Assembly: GCA_905221615.1 (NCBI GenBank)
Contig: CAJNDT010006135.1
Coordinates: 294,001 to 358,000, forward strand
DNA: 64,000 nt
Direction of reading: 5' to 3'
Origin: Symbiodinium sp. CCMP2592
Taxonomy: Eukaryota > Sar > Dinophyceae > Suessiales > Symbiodiniaceae
The position numbers and the translations under genes were made by a program. The first letter of the stretch is position 1. Each line of letters starts with the position of its first letter. The notes under the pieces are model-generated. The model made no database searches. It was not told the DNA's origin and saw only the letters and a program-made list of their open reading frames with translations. Positions 52,394-62,216 of this stretch are shown one piece after another.

Positions 52394-52531
52394 TACTTGG
52401 AGGGTTGGGGGACTTAGTAACTGGTTATTTTAAGGACTTATATGTACCATAACCCTAATTAGGGTCCCTTTTAGGGTACGTGTACTTATAAGTCTACTTA
52501 CTACCTACTTACTAAGTCCCCCGACCCTCGG
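52394..52531. mobile_element. MITE family C copy, right tip lost
   Basis: ACTTGGAGGGTTGGGGGACT and AGTCCCCCGACCCTC. The last 7 bp of the arm are missing where the exon at 52513-52605 begins. Confidence 0.75.
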
Positions 52532-52605
52532 CCTGAAGCGCAGCAGCGCTCATGAAGCCACGGTAGGCCCTCATAGCCTCAAGCTCCGCTTTTGACGGAA
52601 CCCCG
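52513..52605 (-). CDS. Candidate exon entering a family C MITE
   Basis: After an acceptor-like GTGGGTAG, one base and 30 codons encode PSKAELEAMRAYRGFMSAAA then LQAEGRGT. The frame crosses into the MITE arm and stays open to its GTAAGT at 52512, giving 93 bp. The helical AYRGF core resembles AYKGF at 60652. Confidence 0.45.
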
Positions 52606-52618
52606 CTACCCACAGGCC

Positions 52619-52700
52619 CCAAAGTAGTTCCTTTTTGGGGCTCGTATAAAGAATCCTATAAGGTAATACCAACAAGGAACTACTTTGGGGCCTATGGGTA
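52619..52700. mobile_element. MITE family O copy
   Basis: CCCAAAGTAGTTCCTTTTTG? reads as CCCCAAAGTAGTTCC at left and GGAACTACTTTGGGGC at right; AATCCTATAAGGTAAT core. Confidence 0.7.
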
Positions 52701-52780
52701 GTAGGGAATGGAAGACTGGTAGTAATAGTAGTTATACTTGTACCCCATTCTTCTATTCCCTACTAACCACAAGGTGAGAT
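52701..52780. mobile_element. MITE family N copy 3
   Basis: TAGTAGGGAATGGAAGACTG and TTCTATTCCCTACTAACC. It starts directly at the end of family O. Confidence 0.7.
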
Positions 52781-52810
52781 AATCGCACACCCGCCTCTAC
52801 CAGACTACAC

Positions 52811-52924
52811 CAGAAAGTCCACATATACTATAATAATGGGATTAGGCGTCGAAAGACCATCCTCGTTGTGGCTTTGAGGACCTACTTCCATAATAGTATA
52901 GTAGTCTATATGGACCCTCTGGGT
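52811..52924. mobile_element. MITE family J copy
   Basis: AGTCCACATATACTATAATA and ATAGTAGTCTATATGGACCC; CATCCTCGTTGTGGC core. Confidence 0.6.
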
Positions 52925-54246
52925 ACTATAAAGATTAAGGGTAAAAGGCTCAACCATACCTGGACCCCCTTACTACCAAATACCCACTATTAGGGGCCAC
53001 AAGGGCTCCATTACAGGCTACTTGGCGGTCCTTCTAAACCCTCAACCCTACACCCCTAAACCCCAAAGCCCTTAAACCCCTAAACCCTAAACCCCAAAGC
53101 CCTTGGGCGGTCCTGGCAACTTAGGAAGTACCCACTATGGAACCTTATAGTACAGTACCCACTATGGAACCTTATAGTACACTGAAAGAGACCCTGCAAG
53201 GAACTCTCAGAGCACCCTTAGAGCAACCCTTTAAAGGAGCCCTTTAAAGGGTCAACCATAATAGGGGAAGTCAAACCCCGAAACCCCACAGACGATCCCT
53301 TCTAGAACCCCTTAAGAAACCTTTTAGCATCCCTAAGGAAGCCCTTGTAGAGCCCTTGAAAGGACCCTAGGGTTAACCTCTAGTTCGCCAGGCTCGGCGG
53401 GCAGACTTGTAAATGACGGCGTTCGGACTCGAAAGCGTCGAACCTTGCTACCAAGGACGAACAGTTTGAGACCAGACTTCTCGATTCCCCCTGTAAGGTG
53501 CGCAATAAAAGAGTGTATATAGATATATAGTATAATATTATACAATATGTTGATATATGTGTATATGTATGTGTATATACGGCCTTGGGTTTTGGGGCCC
53601 GGGGATATAGTGAACTCTGAGCCCCGAGGCGACTTACATGGAGAGGGTCCATGTATACTTCTCTCATGATATCCCTAAGGAGACCCAAAACCTTAGCCCC
53701 CAAAGCCCAAACCCTCCCCCAGAAAGCCCGTGACCCTCTTAGGAGCCTTAGGGTAAAGCCCTACTATTTGGGTACTTGACTTGGGCCCTCTGGGTATGGA
53801 ATCAGGTCTCCAGGAACCATTGAACGTTCTTCTGGGCTACACCCCCGAACCTCAACCGCGAACACTGCCCCCACGAAATCCTGCGCCCCAAGAACCCACA
53901 TTTTGAGGGTCTAGGGCTTTTGGTTTAGGGCCCTGAACCCTAAACCATCAACCCTAAACCCCCTAAGCCCTAAACCCCAAACCCGCTCAACCCGAAACCA
54001 CGTAAGCCCTAAAAGCCCTAAAAAACCCTAACCGGGAGTTTCCGAAAGTTAGAGTACCTTATTCTGTTTGGGGTCCCCCATTCTCGGAAACCCGCATATG
54101 ATAATTAGTTACTTGCAGCTCTACTTGCAGTTCCGAGCAGGATCGAACAAACTGGTTAACCAAAAAAGAACTACAATGGATCCCTAGGCCCTAGGTTTTT
54201 AGCTCCCCAACGATCCTATTCGGGTCCCCTCTTTTCGGAAACCCGC
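52925..54246. other. Mixed repeats, no firm gene
   Basis: CCACTATGGAACCTTATAGTAC repeats at about 53130-53180, an AT-rich microsatellite at 53518-53580, and two damaged family F copies near 54029 and 54205. Confidence 0.45.
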
Positions 54247-54314
54247 TTATTGCAGTGCAGGGAAGCAGGCGTGGAGGTCCAAGGCTGATTGGAAGCCGTA
54301 GACTTCCGTCGCTC
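54247..54314 (-). CDS. Candidate terminal exon
   Basis: After an acceptor (AGGGTCTGGGACAG) two bases and 21 codons encode TEVYGFQSALDLHACFPALQ before TAA. The family D element at 54325 lies just upstream. Confidence 0.4.
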
Positions 54315-54324
54315 CTGTCCCAGA

Positions 54325-54549
54325 CCCTAAGGGTCCATGTACCCAAAGAGGGATCCTTTAAGGGGTTCCTTTAAGGGGGGTTTCTATAGCATATACTTTT
54401 GGGGGTTCCTTTAAAGCTTCCTATAAGTGTTTACTATAAGGGTTCTATACTATAGGGTTATGGGTACATGGACTTTGGGCCCAATGTACCTACATAGGGA
54501 GTACTTTAAGGGCCAATGTATATCTATATGAGTACATGGACCCTTAGGG
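54325..54549. mobile_element. MITE family D copy with internal insertion
   Basis: CCCTAAGGGTCCATGTACCC and ATATGAGTACATGGACCC plus TTAGGG. About 115 bp of TTCCTTTAAGGGG filler and an extra GGGTACATGGAC are inserted after the left arm. Confidence 0.65.
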
Positions 54550-54671
54550 AGGGGCGTCCATGCATACTACAAAGGGCTCCTTTGAGGCATCCTCTAAGGG
54601 TCCTGTAGGTTCCTGAAAGGGTTCCTTTAACTGTTCCTTTAAGGGTTCTTTAGGGTTTAGGCTCTAGGGCT

Positions 54672-54795
54672 CCGTATATATATATATATATATATATACT
54701 ACCATTGTGGGATTAGGTACCAAAAGACCACCCTTATTATGGCGTTACGGACCTAATTCCATAATGGTACTGCATACATAGGAAGCCTCTGGGTG
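54672..54795. mobile_element. MITE family J copy with (TA)n expansion
   Basis: The left arm contains about 12 TA repeats before CTACCATTGTGGGATTAGG; the right arm ends GGAAGCCTCTGGG. Confidence 0.65.
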
Positions 54796-55245
54796 CGGGG
54801 CTTTCAGGGCTTTGAGAAGCGGATACGCTACCGTTTTGAAGGTTATACCTGGTAAATCCGTATAGTTGAGAGGATCCCGCTTTGAGGGCTACCTATAAAT
54901 CCCAGTAGTTAAGGGGTCATAACCTGGGATTTTTTGTAGGGCTTGGGGCTGCAGGTAGGACAGGTAGGCCGCCTAGCCCTAAACACCCTTAACCCTGACC
55001 CCTTAACGCTTGCAGAAACCTTCAACCACTTTATAGGGGTTTTGGCTGTGCAGGGGTTGACATTCCATGGTGGAAGGGTTTAGGGATTGATTTAGCCTTA
55101 AGGGCTTAGGTGTTTAGGGATCTAAAGCCTATAGGAGCTTATACAGGCTTCAGGGTTTAGGGGAGTTCAGGGGTTTAGCATAGTTTAGGGCTTGGGATTT
55201 AGGGTTTACGGTACCCTAAACGGACCAGTAGTCTCTTTATAGACC

Positions 55246-55346
55246 CTGCTGGCCTTCCATGCAATGAGCATCGCCACAAAGCTCATGCTGGCACTCGCTC
55301 CACCCGCCGGCTGCGAGGACTAGCTGCCCACAGCATGAGGGCTGAC
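55246..55346. CDS. Candidate exon, strand unresolved
   Basis: Plus strand: after CTCTTTATAG, TLLAFHAMSIATKLMLALAP runs to TAG. Minus strand: after ACGGTGTCAG, SCCGQLVLAAGGWSECQHEL continues with more Cys and His. Both look like protein. Confidence 0.35.
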
Positions 55347-55449
55347 ACCGTGTACGGCCAAGGCATAATTGTTTTTAGGAACCATTTCTTTGAAAACCGT
55401 TAAACCCTCAAAACCTTACAGATTCCCTGCAGCACCGTTTTCTGCTTAT

Positions 55450-55504
55450 GGCAGCTATAACTCTACTTATTACCTACTTACTGAGTCTTAAGACTGCCCA
55501 AGTA
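55450..55504. mobile_element. MITE family B, right half only
   Basis: CTATAACTCTACTTATTACC and TTACTGAGTCTTAAGACTGC; no left arm. Confidence 0.45.
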
Positions 55505-55564
55505 AGGTTCCGTTTCGGGCTTAGCGACAGTAGGATTCCTGTTGATGTCTCCATTTAGGGTTAC

Positions 55565-55665
55565 TAGCAGGAGTGGTAAGTTCGTTCGTCGAGGTTGGGT
55601 TGGGTACTGTAAAGGCTGTATAAGAACTTTATGCAGGGGTAGAGTTACATTCTGACCGCTGTATG
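55565..55665 (-). CDS. Candidate exon, unknown protein
   Basis: A strong acceptor (GTGGTCCTTGCAG) and a donor (GTAACC) bound two bases plus 33 codons: AYSGQNVTLPLHKVLIQPLQ then YPTQPRRTNLPLLL. The half family B element lies downstream. Confidence 0.45.
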
Positions 55666-55699
55666 CTGCAAGGACCACTCTAGTTCTCTTGAGCCCTCA

Positions 55700-56831
55700 C
55701 AGTGGGATCCCAAACCTCAGCCCACAAAACCCAAACCCTCAAAAGACCTAAAGACTCGTTTGGGCGACTTAAGTGACCCAGTTCTGACAAGATTCAAGAT
55801 GACCTCGACCCTAAACCCTGAAGCTTGCTAAGCACGAAACCTACTAGTTACCCGTAAAACAAGGGGAGGCCCCCACCTGTTTGGTATGTTCGACCTTCTG
55901 AAAGGTACCGCTCCCTGGCGATTCTCATACCCGAAGCCCTAAATCATACCGTAATATATTATTATACCTGACGAGCACAGGAAACAGAACAAATCCCTAC
56001 AATGCCCCTTTGAAACCCTACTGACTGATGCCCAAAGCACCCCCCCAAACCCGAAACTTACAGACAAGTCTATATCAACATCCAAAGTCCTAAACTCCTA
56101 ACCCCGGAACCCCTGCAACCTTAAAAACTCTAGACACCTATACTCTCACAGAATCCTTTAGACCAGTTGCTCGGCAGCTTTGGCCGAGTGCCTTCGGGAC
56201 CCCTCGGGTCAGACCTCTGGCTCTTTGTTCAGGGTTCCTTTAAAGGGATCTATAGGGATCCAGGGTTTATCCTTTAAAGGGATCTAAAGGCGTTTAGGGT
56301 TTATATAGGATTTAGGGCCGGTTTGGGGTGTATATGTATATAAATAAATATATAAATAAATATGTATACATATATAAGGTTTAGGTATATATAGGGTTTA
56401 GGGTCTAGGGGTTTGGGGTTCCTGAAAAGGGATTTACAAGGGATCCCTGGAGTTCCTGTAAAGGGAGGGGCTTAGGCTTTAAAGGTCCTACGGCATTGAA
56501 CGTATGGGAGTTCAGGCATGCGAAACCTTAACGGCAAAGCTTATTAAGTAGGATGTAGGAACCTTGTAACATCACTAGCAGTGCGAATAGTTTCGAGCAT
56601 CTAGGACCCTTATCTTAAAGACGTCTAAGGACGAACAGAATATAGAACGTGAACAGTGAAGAGTCTCGGTGTTTAGGACTATACTATGTTATATGGAATA
56701 GAGGATTTAGGGTTTAGGTAGTGGGCTCCGGGTTCATACAGCCATGCTGGGAGGCTTCTGCACCGGAAATGCAAAAAGAGTCTACACCTAAATCCTACAA
56801 AGCCTAGACCGTACATTCCCCAAGTCCCTGC
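55700..56831. other. No firm gene
   Basis: AT-rich TATATAAATAAA run at 56330-56380, GGGATCTATAGG filler, and a short open segment near 56200 on both strands. Confidence 0.4.
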
Positions 56832-56942
56832 ATGTTACCCTAAGGTTCCAAGTGCTGAGTAGTCATACGCTCTCCCAAATACTAACCGGAATCACTACTG
56901 TCGCAAGACCGACTACCTGATTATTGGGTTTCTAGGACCCCT
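56832..56942. mobile_element. MITE family H copy
   Basis: CCCTAAGGTTCCAAGTGCTG, CATACGCTCTCCCAAATAC and TATTGGGTTTCTAGGACCCC. Confidence 0.55.
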
Positions 56943-57382
56943 CAAACCCTTGTAGAACACCTTCTAGAGCGCTTGATAGAACCGTTATGATACACCCAAC
57001 ACCCAAACCATTGAGTCCTTTGAACTCTTAAAGGGTTAGGGACCAAGACTTTTGGCAGGATCCAACGGATGCAACAACTAGATCCCTTAAGGGTTAAAGG
57101 GCATGTCGGGGGTTGCTGCAAAGTACCCTTCGGGGTGCTACTTTCTTGATCCTGCCGGGCATCTGGGTGCAGAACCCTCACGGGGAAACTTGTTGGTTCT
57201 AAGCCCCAACTACAACCCTAAGCCATGTAGACCCGAAGCCCCAAACCCAAAGCCCAGCAAAACCTAGGACACGCGCGACATGCAGCTCTACGCGCTCAGT
57301 CGACCAGTTCTACTGAATCTACTCAAACTCAAAACCACCTATGGCCGTGAACAGCAGGCAGGCAAACCAATGCCTAGCTGAC

Positions 57383-57530
57383 CGCGCCTGTCAGCTGGCA
57401 CAACACCCCGCATCGCTGCAGTAGTGGGTCCTTGTTCCCTGCTCCAGGAGGTTGCCGTTGTAAATTCGAAAACAGGGCCGAGCAAAACGTGCGTGACGAA
57501 GCCGGATTGCGGCACCACAACGACCAGGCG
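57383..57530 (-). CDS. Candidate exon, beta-rich segment
   Basis: From an acceptor-like GGCAAAGAG to a donor (GTCAGC) the best frame encodes RLVVVVPQSGFVTHVLLGPV then FEFTTATSWSREQG. A second minus frame, open from 57592, is Cys/Arg-rich (EDRKFTTWAKSAWSLWCRNP) and is the main alternative. No family recognised. Confidence 0.4.
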
Positions 57531-57599
57531 CTCTTTGCCCAGGTGGTGAATTTACGGTCCTCGCAGGCAACTTCGCGACGAGAACGAAGCACCTTAAAC

Positions 57600-58680
57600 C
57601 TTAAACTCTAAACCCAAAGTCCAAGTCCTAAACCCAACATCCGGAACCTTTGAAACCTTAGACCCCGAGCCCCAAACCTTAAGACTTAAGTCCCAAAACC
57701 CTCAGTGCTTAGGATCGAGCGCCATGTGCCCAACCGCGCACCTGCGAAGGGGCTTCGAGCTTAATATTCAAGCCTTCAGAACTAGAGTAGGGCTACCTTA
57801 GAAGGCGTTCTTTAAGGGTTCGTTCAGGTATATTACTGACTCTTCAGACCATCTAAATTACTTCTGGATAGGGTGTGACTCAAAAGAAGATACGAGGATT
57901 TCCAGCTTGGATAGGGCTTGTAGGGGAAGGGTTTGAAGTATCACAGGTTTCAAAGTGAGAGTTTGGGTTCGGGGTGTGAAGACTAAGAATCCGGCATCCG
58001 CTTATATGCTTCATTCGTGCTGCTCGCTCGGGGTTGGGGTCATTAGAGGCCTCAACAAGTGAGATGAAGGTAAGTAGGTTTAAGGATCCCTTCTCAACGG
58101 ACTCTTATCTATACCCCCCTTAGAACCATAATAAACACAACGTCGTTAATATTCTCTTAGGCTCTCTATGAACAAAAATGACAAAATAATTCCTAAGGAG
58201 ACTATAGCTAGTTTGGGATTATCCCACCTACCTGCATCCCACCATTTGAGGCCCCTGAGGTCGAGGGTTCAGAGTCTAAGGTCGGGGAGGGTGCTTAGCT
58301 GCAAAAGGACCTCAGGGAACCCGTATAGAGGCCCCCAAAACCGATGCAACAGAGTACAAAAGCCATCAGCACTTAAACTCAAGTGGTTCAGGATTTTCGG
58401 ATGATCTAGGGCTGTAGGGTTTAGTGTTCACGGTTTTTTTGGGGTTGGGGTTCAGCGCTGCGAGTTTCGGGCTCAAGGGTTCAAGGTTTCATTCTTTAGA
58501 GCGTAGGGTTTGCGAGCAAGAACCCCCAACTACACTCTAATTAAGGTCCATAAGGGCTCCCCTTAATGTTACCTAGGATTGTCCTGATAGAGCTTCCGGG
58601 CGTTCGCATACCCCAAACCCCGAAGGAGAGCGATTGCATGTTTCCTTTTGTGCGTGGACTTCGCGCAGTATGCTGACAGC
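57600..58680. other. No firm gene
   Basis: A short segment at 57713-57765 (IERHVPNRAPAKGLRA on the plus strand) follows GTGCTTAG and might be a micro-exon; both strands are open. Confidence 0.3.
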
Positions 58681-58768
58681 CCCTAAGGGTCCAAGTAATC
58701 CTTATTTATGGCTTTTGGTGCCCAAAAAGGCCCGAAAGTCCTATACTAGGGAGTACTTGGACCCTCTG
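58681..58768. mobile_element. MITE family I copy
   Basis: CCCTAAGGGTCCAAGTAATC and GGGAGTACTTGGACCCTCTG; a right-part copy is also at 34207-34269. Confidence 0.7.
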
Positions 58769-58897
58769 ACAGCAGCCTTGGGTGAAACAGCCTGGGATAG
58801 CTGCGAGCCGGACATCCAAACCCCTTGAATCCCAGAGCAAACACCGGTGCAGTTCAAGAATGAAGCTCAAGTCAAACAGCTCTTGTTTTCGTGACTT

Positions 58898-58902
<5 letters not shown>

Positions 58903-58966
<64 letters not shown>

Positions 58967-59459
58967 ATCCCTTCCCCTGAACATTCAACCCCCCCCTAAT
59001 ATAAAAACTGCCGGCCCCCGGAATTTTGCGGTTTCGGGCCCCGCATTCAATTTAAAAGGGACAACATTAAGGGGGGTGGCAGATCTGTATGTGTTCTAAT
59101 TGAAGGAAGACTACCGTAGTACTAAAGACAGCAGAGCTTTAGGGTTTAAGGGTTTAGGGCTCAGGGCTTTATAGAGCCAAAGATTACAGCAGTACTAAAG
59201 AGACACGAGAGCTTTAGGGTTTAAGGGTTTAGGGCTCAGGGCTAAAGCTTTAGGGCTCAGGGCTTTAGTTTGGGGCTCGAGGTTTAAGGCTTAGGGCTTT
59301 AGTAGGGCCTCAGGGCTCCCGGCTTAGGATAGCTAGCAGCTGGGAGTCCGGGTACGTGGGTGCACCGAAACCCCCCCTAATATAAAAACTAAACCTCCGA
59401 AATCCAGTTTTTATATTATGGGGGGGGGGGGGGGCGTTTTAATATTAGGGGGAAGGGAT

Positions 59460-59498
<39 letters not shown>

Positions 59499-59502
59499 CA
59501 GC
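58903..59502. repeat. About 600-bp inverted repeat bounded by (AGT)n
   Basis: A (AGT)n run of about 20 units ends in AATCCCTTCCCCTGAAC at 58966. The right side has GGGGGAAGGGATT running into (AGT)n at 59447-59500, the reverse complement. A C-run/G-run plus TAATATAAAAACT pair also lies on each side. The interior has two direct copies of CAGAGCTTTAGGGTTTAAGG-type sequence (59130, 59208). Confidence 0.7.
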
Positions 59503-59673
59503 CAAAGATCTTAGCAAATCTTTATTGGCCTTGCCCGCTGAGATTGTGCAAGACCCGAACCCTGATCACCAAGTCCCTGCAAAGCCCAAGAGCGGCCTTT
59601 TAGGGTTCCTTTAAGGGTTCTTGTAACGGTTCCATTAACTGTTCCTTTCATTTAAGGGTTCTACAGGGTTTAT

Positions 59674-59779
59674 CAGGCTCCACCTATACTACTATTATGG
59701 AATTAGGCCCCAAAAGACCGTCCGTATTATGGTGTTGTGGACCTAAGTCCACAATGGTACTATATATGGAGCCTCTGGG
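59674..59779. mobile_element. MITE family J copy
   Basis: CAGGCTCCACCTATACTACT and ACTATATATGGAGCCTCTGG; AGGCCCCAAAAGACC core. Confidence 0.65.
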
Positions 59780-59877
59780 GTAAACCTCTACTAACAGCCT
59801 GGAACCCAAGCAGCCTTAAGCCCTAGTGGACCCTCGTGCCCCTTAATAAAGAAGGAATAAACTGTTCTGTCGCTCTG

Positions 59878-59886
59878 TGTGTGTGT

Positions 59887-59930
<44 letters not shown>
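59878..59930. repeat. (GT)n/(CT)n compound microsatellite
   Basis: Seven GT then about 20 CT units, with more AT and CA runs at 59960-60010. Confidence 0.95.
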
Positions 59931-59931
<1 letters not shown>

Positions 59932-60651
59932 AACAACATCTGTAACACTGCAAGCATTCATATATATATATATACACACACATACATGCACACATACATA
60001 CTTCACACATACTGTATCTACAGTGTACAGGTGTTTAAAGTTGATTCCTTGATGCAAGGGATATCGGCCATATACAAACTTGTAGGCCATGGGCTGATGA
60101 GCATACGCTCTTCGACGAACATGGGATGATAAGCTTTTGGACCCGCACAAAGCCCTTATTTATACATGCACTTCTGACATTCTGAAGCCAATTAGAAGAA
60201 CACTACAATTGGCAAAAGCCGAAAGAACCCGAAACCCACTCGGTGACCTTGTATATTTGTTTCAAAACCCTCTAAATCTCAACATCCTAAATGCGTGTAT
60301 ATATATATATACATACATATACATATCCTTCGCGAGACCCTTACAAGACCCGAATCTTAAGATCCTGCAGAGATTCTCTTTCAGGCCAGCTCACACGCCC
60401 AGCTCCTGTGAGGTCAGAGTTTAGTTTCGGCTGTCGGTATGGGTTTCTAGGAGGGGTTAGGGTGTTGGAAGTTTCGGGTCTAGTTTGTTGTGGTTTAGTT
60501 GAAGAGGTTCCTTTACCGGTTCCAGTGAAGAGCTCTATCAGAAGGCTAGAGTTTGGAGACTGTTCGCGAGGTCAAGTCATTGAGGCAGTTGTGTTCTGGG
60601 GTTTGGAACCTTTCGAACAAAACACCCTCATCCCGGAACCGTAACTCCTAC

Positions 60652-60699
60652 TGACAGCCGGATAAGACTGATGAAGCCCTTATAGGCTTCATGAAGGCG
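60652..60699 (-). CDS. Candidate 48-bp micro-exon, helical segment
   Basis: Acceptor (TTTAGAGCTTTAG) and donor (GTAGGA) bound exactly 16 codons, RLHEAYKGFISLIRLS, phase 0 to 0. Same length and phase as 18730-18777, and similar in core to 52513-52605. Confidence 0.4.
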
Positions 60700-60733
60700 C
60701 TAAAGCTCTAAATCCGTCCTGCTTCGCCTGCAG

Positions 60734-60831
60734 GTAGCGTTGGTGTGCCTCGCTGCCAGGGGGAACAGCTGTGCTTGCAGCGACTTTTTCGGGTTGAGAA
60801 AAATTACGGCGAACACACTGTTATTGACGAA
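60734..60831 (+). CDS. Candidate exon, strand unresolved
   Basis: Plus strand: after the acceptor TCCTGCTTCGCCTGCAG, two bases plus 32 codons (SVGVPRCQGEQLCLQRLFRV then EKNYGEHTVIDE) reach a GTATAA donor. A plus-strand micro-exon may precede it (60526-60570, EELYQKARVWRLFA), but the phase does not close. The minus strand is also open. Confidence 0.35.
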
Positions 60832-60913
60832 GTATAATCTATTTATCTATCGACGTGAAAGGACAATGCTCGATAACAGCTCCCTACATGAGGGTTCCAC
60901 AAACTACCGGAAT

Positions 60914-61038
60914 GGAGGGGCAGGGGACTTAGTAAGTATAGGGTATATGTAAGCAGGGTTATAATTGGGGTAACTCAATTTAGGATACTTATAACTCTAC
61001 TTATAACCTACTTACTAAGTCCCCTGCCCCTCCAAGTA
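60914..61038. mobile_element. MITE family B copy
   Basis: GGAGGGGCAGGGGACTTAGT and AGTCCCCTGCCCCTCCAAGT; the outermost 4 bp of the left arm are lost. Confidence 0.8.
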
Positions 61039-61141
61039 GACCCTAAACCCTAAACTCCATCTAGTTCCCTTTAAGGAACCCTATAGATCCCTTTAAGGAG
61101 CGCTAGAAGAGCCCTTACTAAGTCCCCTGCCCCTCCAAGTA
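61039..61141. repeat. Family B composite tail unit
   Basis: CCCTAAACC, then GATCCCTTTAAGG filler, then CTTACTAAGTCCCCTGCCCC. Same build as 7570-7670 and 42850-43260, but ending in the arm type of the neighbouring B copy. Confidence 0.75.
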
Positions 61142-61205
61142 CAAATCGGACTTCCTGTAAGAATCCGACACTCCGGGGTCTCGTTTAAGGTCCCCGGTGA
61201 AGTGA

Positions 61206-61314
61206 CCCTAAGGGTCCATGTACTCATATAGCATATACTTTGGGCCCAATGTACCTATATGGGGAATACTTTAAGGCCAATGTATATACTATATGAGTAC
61301 ATGGACCCTTAGGG
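61206..61314. mobile_element. MITE family D copy
   Basis: CCCTAAGGGTCCATGTACTC and ATATGAGTACATGGACCC plus TTAGGG; the most regular copy of the family. Confidence 0.9.
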
Positions 61315-61763
61315 TGAGTTGCAGAGTTTGGCGTTGAGGGTGGCAGGTAAACGGGCCAAAATACAGTAAGAAAAGGGCCTTAAACCTTAGAATAGGCTTT
61401 TGGGGCCCATTATAGTATAATTATAACGAGGAGCTCCCAAAATAGTATAGGTAATTATCCAGGCCCCTAGTTACCGAACAATTGGGGCTTGGGCCGGGTT
61501 GTTCACCTTAGGGCTAAGGGTTCTTGGTTCTGGGTATTGAGTTACTGTCGCTGGGCACAAGTATATATGAGCCCCAATCTATACCTTATAACTGCATACG
61601 TTGAATACTCCATATCACTCTATAAATCTTTGGGCAAAGATGATAGGTATAGAGTTTGGAGCCTCTGGGAACGAAGCTCTACACCCGGAACCCTACTAGA
61701 GGCTTAGCCCGAGCTGCAAGTCTGTATAAGCATAACACTTCTTTCTCTTTGTCAAGATTTATT

Positions 61764-61861
61764 GGGGTTGTTGTCAACATTAGGGTCCCTTTTTGGGTAC
61801 CCTAGACAATAGGTGCCGTATTTTAACAGGGACCCAAAAAGGGACCATAATTTTGACAACC
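61764..61861. mobile_element. MITE family E copy
   Basis: GGGGTTGTTGTCAACATTAG and CCATAATTTTGACAACC; the core TAGGTGCCGTATTTTAA is conserved. Confidence 0.75.
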
Positions 61862-62113
61862 AGATGACCCCATGGCCTAGAACCCTGACAGGAAGCCTGA
61901 CACGAACCGCCAGGGGCCCTCACACCCTCGAAGCCCACCCTCTCCCATACCCTGCCACCCCACTCTCACTGTTGAGGCTCCTACGTTAAGCCCTATGAAG
62001 GCCTGAATCGTACCTGGTGTACCCTTAACATTGGAACCCCATGGTGTGTATCAGAGTGTTTGGGGGATAACAAACCCTATAAAGGCCTTTCAGACGCCTA
62101 CTTACTAAACAAC

Positions 62114-62208
62114 CTTCCCGCAATTTGCACGCCTCCTCCGGCGAGTGGAAAAGACCCAGATGCTTGAAGCGACCGCCAACGCGGATGTTGGCCTTAAGAA
62201 TCTTGCCG
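62114..62208 (-). CDS. AP2-domain-like exon
   Basis: Acceptor (CCAAACCCTGACAG) and donor (GTTGTTTAG) bound one base, 31 codons and one base. The product GKILKANIRVGGRFKHLGLF then HSPEEACKLRE fits the second half of an AP2 domain (family pattern: A-x-I-x-V-x-G-K/R-x-x-x-L-G-x-F/Y-x-T/S-x-E-E-A). AP2 domains bind DNA in plant and apicomplexan regulators and also occur in homing endonucleases. Neighbouring exons were not found. The plus strand is open too, but the motif match favours minus. Confidence 0.55.
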
Positions 62209-62216
62209 CTGTCAGG

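Noticed and set aside
58706..58984. Poly-tyrosine protein
   Set aside because: It is the translation of (AGT)n.
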